A stretch of DNA of 64,000 nucleotides, from NCBI GenBank assembly GCA_021397845.1, contig CM038046.1:4693001-4757000 (forward strand). Reading direction: 5' to 3'. Positions 59,673-64,000 of this stretch are shown one piece after another. The notes beneath the pieces were generated by a model. That model was not told the DNA's origin, did not search any database, and saw nothing but the letters and a program-made list of their open reading frames with translations. The DNA is from Areca catechu (taxonomy: Eukaryota; Streptophyta; Magnoliopsida; Arecales; Arecaceae). The translations under genes were made by a program, and so were the position numbers. Positions within the stretch are counted from its first letter, which is position 1, and every line of letters starts with the position of its first letter.

Positions 59673-59767
59673 TGGCACCTAACCTATTTGATGCACATAG
59701 ACTTGAAATTACTGTAATTGTAAAGTGCTTTCAATTTTTTAATCATGCCCAGTATTTTGTCATCATC

Positions 59768-59781
59768 AAAAAGGGGGAGAT
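59768..59781 (+). other. Polypurine tract of copia element
   Basis: aaaaagggggagat directly abuts the 3' LTR. It is the typical SIRE-type sequence for plus-strand priming. Confidence 0.8.
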
Positions 59782-61246
59782 TATTGACCCCTGGAATGAT
59801 TTTGATGATCACAAAATATTGGAGCATGTATTTGATACTAACTCTTCTCAAATTGTTTAAGAAGTTTTGCAGGAATTGGTTACCTTTGTTTAAAATGGTT
59901 TTCAAATTTACTTAAGGAAAATTCAATTGAGTTTGTAAAAGCCCTAACTTATGAATACTATAAATTAGGCTTAAAAGTGTAAAATTTTGATAAAGTATGT
60001 AGATTAGATTCTAGTTGATTCAATGTTGAAGTTTTTGGGAGGCTTAAATCAAATTTTTTAAAGACTTGTAAGAGCCGACTCAAGGTGGCACGGCACGGAG
60101 GAAGATTCAAAGTTTCAGAACCAAGAGCCGACTCCCAGTTCAAGAGCCAACTCTTCCAGAAATATATTTTTTGAAGTTCTGAGAACTAGGGCCGACTCCC
60201 AGTTCAAGAGCTGACTCAAGGTATGTATGTTTGTCTTGACTGAAAGCTTGAAGGCAAGAGCTGACTTCTAGTCCAAGAGCCGGCTCCCACAGAAATTTGG
60301 TTTTGGCCTATCTTAGACTTCGAGCCGACTCCTGGAGCTCGAGCCGGCTCGTGGAGCCGTTGTTTGCACTTCAATGGCTAGTTGCTGAAATTGAAATTTG
60401 AACTCCAATTCATCTCTAATGGCCATTTCACGAATCCCAAGACCCTACAACAGCCATATCTCATGAAAAACTATAAAGGAGATTATTTTTGAAGGATTAA
60501 ACAATTAATTAAGATTTATTGCTGAATTTTCTTGAGAAAACAAAGAGCTTTCAAGTTATTCCTCTACCTACCTCAAAGAGCATTCAAGTTGGATTCAAAG
60601 CTTCACCAACTCTACTCTATCATTGAATCCACTCATTGAAGAAGGGAAGAAGCAGCATTGAAGAGCATTGAAGAGCACTCAAGGCTTGACTTCATCTTGA
60701 TCTACATCAACAACACCAAAACAAACTTGGTTTGTTGTAGTTGCTTGTTATACATTCTTTATCTTTGTTTATTCTCTAAGAACAGCAAGGGGCTGTATCT
60801 TAAGAGAGAGAATTAAAGGTTTTTAGGTGAACCTTGTAAAACCTAAGTTTGGGTTCTTGGTTTTTCTGGTTTAAAATCAAGTGTTTGGATTTTTTTTGGT
60901 GATCCCGTGTAAAACCAAAGGGAGTTAGGGTTTCTTTGGTGATCCCGATAAAACCAAAGTGTATAGGTTTGGATTGTGAGCCTAATAAAACAATTCGACT
61001 GTATTCCGGTTGGGGTATATAGTGAAAATCCCAAGTGATCCTTGGGTAGTGGATGTAGGAGTCGATTGCTCCGAACCACTTTATTTCTTGGTGTTTGTGA
61101 TTGTGCTTTCATTGCTTAATTGCTTTAATTTATTTACTTCCGCTTTGCACACTTCATTTCTACACTAAAAGAATTTCAAAGTGCACATACTTGCAAGAGT
61201 TTTTAATCCCAATTCACCCCCCTCTTGGAAAGCCACTTGGGCAACA
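59782..61246 (+). repeat. 3' LTR of copia element
   Basis: It starts tattgacccctgg (TG changed to TA relative to the 5' LTR) and ends gggcaaca. Several GCCGAC motifs of the 5' LTR are changed here (gccaac, gctgac). Confidence 0.92.
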
Positions 61247-61726
61247 CGAAGTCCAAAGCCTAAGAATCCAGTCGATAAGGCTCAAGTTGACAAATTCGAC
61301 ACCTACACTTCTTTATCTCTCAAAAGGAAGAAAATATTAATAGAGATTGAAAAGGAGAGCTTTCTCCAAAGACCTTGATCGATGCGAGCACCCCCAGCCT
61401 CGTGCAATAAGGCCAAATACTGTCGATTCCATAGAGACCACGGATATACCACGGAGGAATGCATCCAGCTGAAGGATGAGATCAAAGGCATGATCAACTA
61501 TGGGTACTTAGAAAAGTATGTCCACGATCAGGATTGCCTAGTTGAGGTGACGGCCCCAAGACAAATTACCGACGATTTAGAACTTCCTAATAAGCGACCC
61601 ACCGACGGGATGGTTGGCATGTTACATCATCGATCACATTACGGAGACGACAATGCTCTGAAGAGACCTCGAACAAGCAACATCATCAGCTTCTCTAATG
61701 ATGACCTGCAAGGAATCCAAGTACCC

Positions 61727-62453
61727 TGTTGCTGCATCTTCTCCCAGACCGGGCTCGGTCGGCTGTGCTGGAGCGCTCCTCTCCCGATACCTGCAACAAA
61801 GTTCCCGAAGGCCGGTGGTGTTCTGGCGGGGGACACTCCGATGCTTAAGTTAGCAGGAGCTTGAGGGCAACAGAATGGAGGAATCGAACGGAGAGGAAAG
61901 AGAATACTTAGCCCAAAATGAGGTCCCTCGGTCACCTTATATAGGTGTGGAATACTGCCAAATTCTGTTAGGGGATGGATTAAGAATGTCCGATTTGCCC
62001 CTAAGAGAATAAGGATAATAGCTAGGTGGCATCGAAATGTGGCGACGTCATGGTGTCCGTTGTAACAGAATTCTGGTACCTGTTGGAAAGGATCTCCGGA
62101 ACCTTCGAGCTATTTCTGGAGTGAGAATGAGTCGGTTGGACTTAACAGAAGTGGGTTGGCCGGCCGAGGGAGAACGTCCGTCAAGCCTTCTGCGGAGCTG
62201 ACCGGTCAGACCTCGATGGAAGAGGGTCGTTCGGACCTCTACTTCAGTGGATCGGCTGGTCGAACTTAGGAGAAAGAGGAGGTCGGTCGGACCTCGATGG
62301 AAGAGGGTTGTTCGGGTCTCTCTTTCAGTAGATCGGTTGGTCGGACTTCTGGTGGGAAGAGATCCGACTTACTTCTGCAAGAACGGGTCAGCCGCCCTAC
62401 CGGAGGACCGCTAGCTCCGGTTCAGCTTAGAAAAAAGCAGGTTGAGTGCAACA
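61727..62453 (-). mobile_element. Solo LTR of a Tat relative, reverse orientation
   Basis: The ends are tgttgc...gcaaca. The flanking taccc (61722-61726) and tatcc (62454-62458) differ at one base and fit a 5-bp target duplication. Removing the insert rejoins the host codons into a continuous VPHDDP. On the minus strand it has a TATA box (ctatataagg, 61944-61935) and then the conserved tail motif (61851-61790), which ends 63 bases from the LTR end. Short ggtcggtcggacctcg repeats lie at 62200-62340. Confidence 0.82.
61790..61851 (-). other. Conserved LTR-tail motif, copy 4
   Basis: On the minus strand the motif reads aacttaagcatcggagtgtccccc..., ending tttgttgcagg. Its first 20 or so bases are nearly identical to those of copy 3. 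Confidence 0.75.
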
Positions 62454-62640
62454 TATCCCATGATGATCCTGTTGTAATCTCTGCTATTATAGTAAACTAT
62501 GATGTAAGAAGAATTTTGGTAGATAATGGAAGCTCAACTAAGGTCTTACTTTTCGACGCTTTTCTCAAAATAATTTATTTAGAGATAAATTACAAAGAAC
62601 CTCAGCACTCCTTACTGGATTCGGAGGGAATCCAGTAGCG

Positions 62641-63140
62641 GTGGAAGGGAAGATAACTCTTCCTATAACCCTTAAAACTAAATCAAGACAGAAAACGCTT
62701 CCGATCATGTTCATAGTCATCCAGACATCTTTAGCATATAATGCCATTTTAGGACGACCTGCCTTAAACAAGTTTCAAGCCATCGTTTCCACAAACCATC
62801 TACTAGTACGATTTTTTACCCAAAATGGAGTCGGCGAAGTAAAGGGAATCAACGGATAGCCCGCCAATGCCTGATGATTCAAGACTGACAACCAGTGGCA
62901 AAATAACCCAAAGCAGATGGATCCAAGAGATCAGACAAAAGAAAGTGTAGAACCGGTCGAAAGAACCATCTCCATACCTCTTACAAAAGATGATCCAACT
63001 AAGATGATACAGATTGGAAGCCTGCTCGATGAAGACTTGAAGATAAGATTAACCAATTTCTTGTAGAAAAATGCTGATATCTTTGCATGGTTGGCCACAG
63101 ATATGTTGGGGATTCCTCCCGAAGTCATTACACATGAACT
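62641..63140 (+). pseudogene. Gypsy element 2 protease C-terminal part and linker
   Basis: GKITLPITLKTKSRQKTLP and LAYNAILGRPALNKFQAIV are the protease flap and C-terminal motifs. The linker to RT follows with several stops and ends ATDMLGIPPEVITHELKV, matching gypsy element 1. Confidence 0.85.
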
Positions 63141-64000
63141 TAAGGTTGATCCTAGAAGTTGATTGATTCGGCAGAAGAAGAGAAACTTTGCTCCAAAAAG
63201 GCAAAAGGTCATCAACGAAGAAGTGACTAAGCATCTTGATGCACGGTTTATAAGGAAAGTCCATTACCCAGATTGGCTCGCCAATATGGTAATGATGAAA
63301 AAGGCAAACGACAAGTGGAGAATTTGTATCGACTACACAAACCTTAACAAAGCTTGTCTAAAAGATAGCTTCCTTCTATCCAAGATTGATCAGCTGGTCA
63401 GCATCGCCGCTGGACATAAGCTCCTAAGCTTTATAGATGCCTTCTCCGGCTATAACCAGATTTGGAAGAATCCTAAAGATGAGGAGAAGACAACCTTCAT
63501 CACAGACAGAGGGCTATACTGTTATAAGGTAATGCCCTTTAGCTTAAAAAATTCCGGAGTGACATACCAAAGGCTAGTCAATAGGATCTTCGAGAGTCAG
63601 ATCGGCACGACTATGGAGGCATACATTGATGACATGATCGTCAAAAGCATCCAAGCAGACGACCACATCAGGGAGCTCCAAGAAACTTTCGACATACTAC
63701 GAAGACATTGGATGAAGCCGAATCCCACCAAGTACGTCTTCGAAGTCACGTTAGAAAAATTCCTGGGTTTCTTTGTTACTAATCGAGGAATTGAGGCCAA
63801 TGTGGAGAAAATTTGGACCATCCTCAACATGAGACACTCCTCCAATAAGAAAGAGATCAAATAACTGATTGGACGGATCGCATTATTAAGCTAATTCATT
63901 TCTCGATTGGCTGAAAGGTGCCTTCTTTTCTTTAAGGCTTTGCAACAATCAAGGGGCTTCGAGTGGTCGAAAAGTTGCCGATAAGTCTTCGATGATCTAA
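63140..64000 (+). pseudogene. Gypsy element 2 reverse transcriptase, runs off window
   Basis: The long open frame 63163-63864 covers most of RT: KWRICIDYTNLNKAC, SFIDAFSGYNQI, CYKVMPFSLKNSGVTYQRL, the catalytic YIDD at about 63624, and KFLGFFVTNRGIEANV. The stop at 63862 may be a decayed codon, because the start of the RNase H region seems to continue beyond it. This is the best preserved pol part of the element. Confidence 0.88.

Larger units (their letters stand above)
50699..61246 (+). mobile_element. Complete Ty1/copia element, SIRE-like, 10.5 kb
   Basis: The ends are TG...CA with the duplication cgaag at 50694-50698 and 61247-61251. LTRs are 50699-52153 and 59782-61246 (about 1.46 kb each), very similar by eye. 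The primer site matches initiator Met tRNA, and the polypurine tract before the 3' LTR is aaaaagggggag. Gag, protease, integrase, RT and RNase H are in copia order, followed by an extra frame. Long LTRs, the G-rich polypurine tract and a frame after pol mark the SIRE (Maximus) lineage. Many stops make it inactive. Confidence 0.92.
61252..62640 (+). pseudogene. Gypsy element 2 gag 3' part and start of protease, split by insertion
   Basis: After the copia insertion gag resumes. The nucleocapsid-like CRFHRDHGYTTEEC lies at about 61420-61460, and KRPRTSNIISFSNDD ends the first part at 61726. Protease resumes after the solo LTR with HDDPVVISAIIVNYDV and the active-site region LVDNGSS, a variant usual in Tat elements. 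A one-base frame change near 62630 separates the next part. Confidence 0.82.
46860..64000 (+). mobile_element. Ty3/gypsy element 2, Tat-type, truncated by window end
   Basis: It starts with an LTR beginning tgttaggcctag and a primer site at 49500. Gag is in two parts (49520-50698 and 61252-61726). Protease and RT follow, from about 62470 to the window end. It is interrupted by three insertions: 47201-49049, 50699-61246 and 61727-62453. Removing each insertion with one copy of its target duplication restores continuous element sequence. Gag vocabulary (YDGTVDSLDHLG, CRFHRDHGYTTEEC) shows it is a relative of gypsy element 1 but of a different family. Confidence 0.85.

Overview
The window is a stretch of nuclear plant DNA with three spliced host genes set in a thick layer of decayed, nested transposable elements. 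The host genes are a NET2-type actin-binding protein, a glycine-rich A3-type protein and a small mitochondrial RRM-like protein. A monocot, probably a palm, is my best guess from the style of the genes and the Tat and SIRE retroelements. That placement is inference. There is no bacterial, organellar or viral replicon here.

Layout. 1-2900 is AT-rich intergenic DNA ending in two adjacent fold-back palindromes. 3150-6900 is a decayed Mutator-like transposon (MULE) followed by a plant mobile domain (PMD) reading frame. 6900-8600 is an LTR end, an initiator-Met-type primer binding site and a GC-rich leader. 8630-23700 is a large Ty3/gypsy element of Tat type: LTR with higher-order minisatellite, gag-protease in two unequal copies, RT, RNase H, a second RNase H, integrase, a 118-bp tandem array, and a reading frame on the opposite strand. 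23715-24815 holds further tandem repeats. 25439-29187 is the NET2 gene. 30946-32574 holds a probable solo LTR and a terminal-inverted-repeat element. 33400-39378 is the glycine-rich protein gene, with a probable 4.8-kb leader intron containing an Au-type SINE. 41728-46291 is the six-exon RRM-like gene. 46860 to the window end is a second Tat-type Ty3/gypsy element, itself split by three insertions: a 1.85-kb LTR-like insert, a complete 10.5-kb SIRE-like Ty1/copia element, and a reverse-orientation solo LTR of a Tat relative.

How the parts relate. The gypsy LTRs scarcely align overall, yet four of them carry the same short sequence 60-95 bases before the LTR end or primer site. Almost every stop codon breaking the retroelement frames can be explained by one C-to-T or G-to-A change, as expected from deamination of methylated cytosine. 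The three host genes look intact and show no functional link to one another. The most unusual items are the double gag-protease of the first gypsy element, its opposite-strand coiled-coil frame, the well-preserved extra frame downstream of copia pol, a cluster of GCCGAC (DRE/CRT core) motifs in the copia LTR, and a probable GC-AG first intron in NET2.
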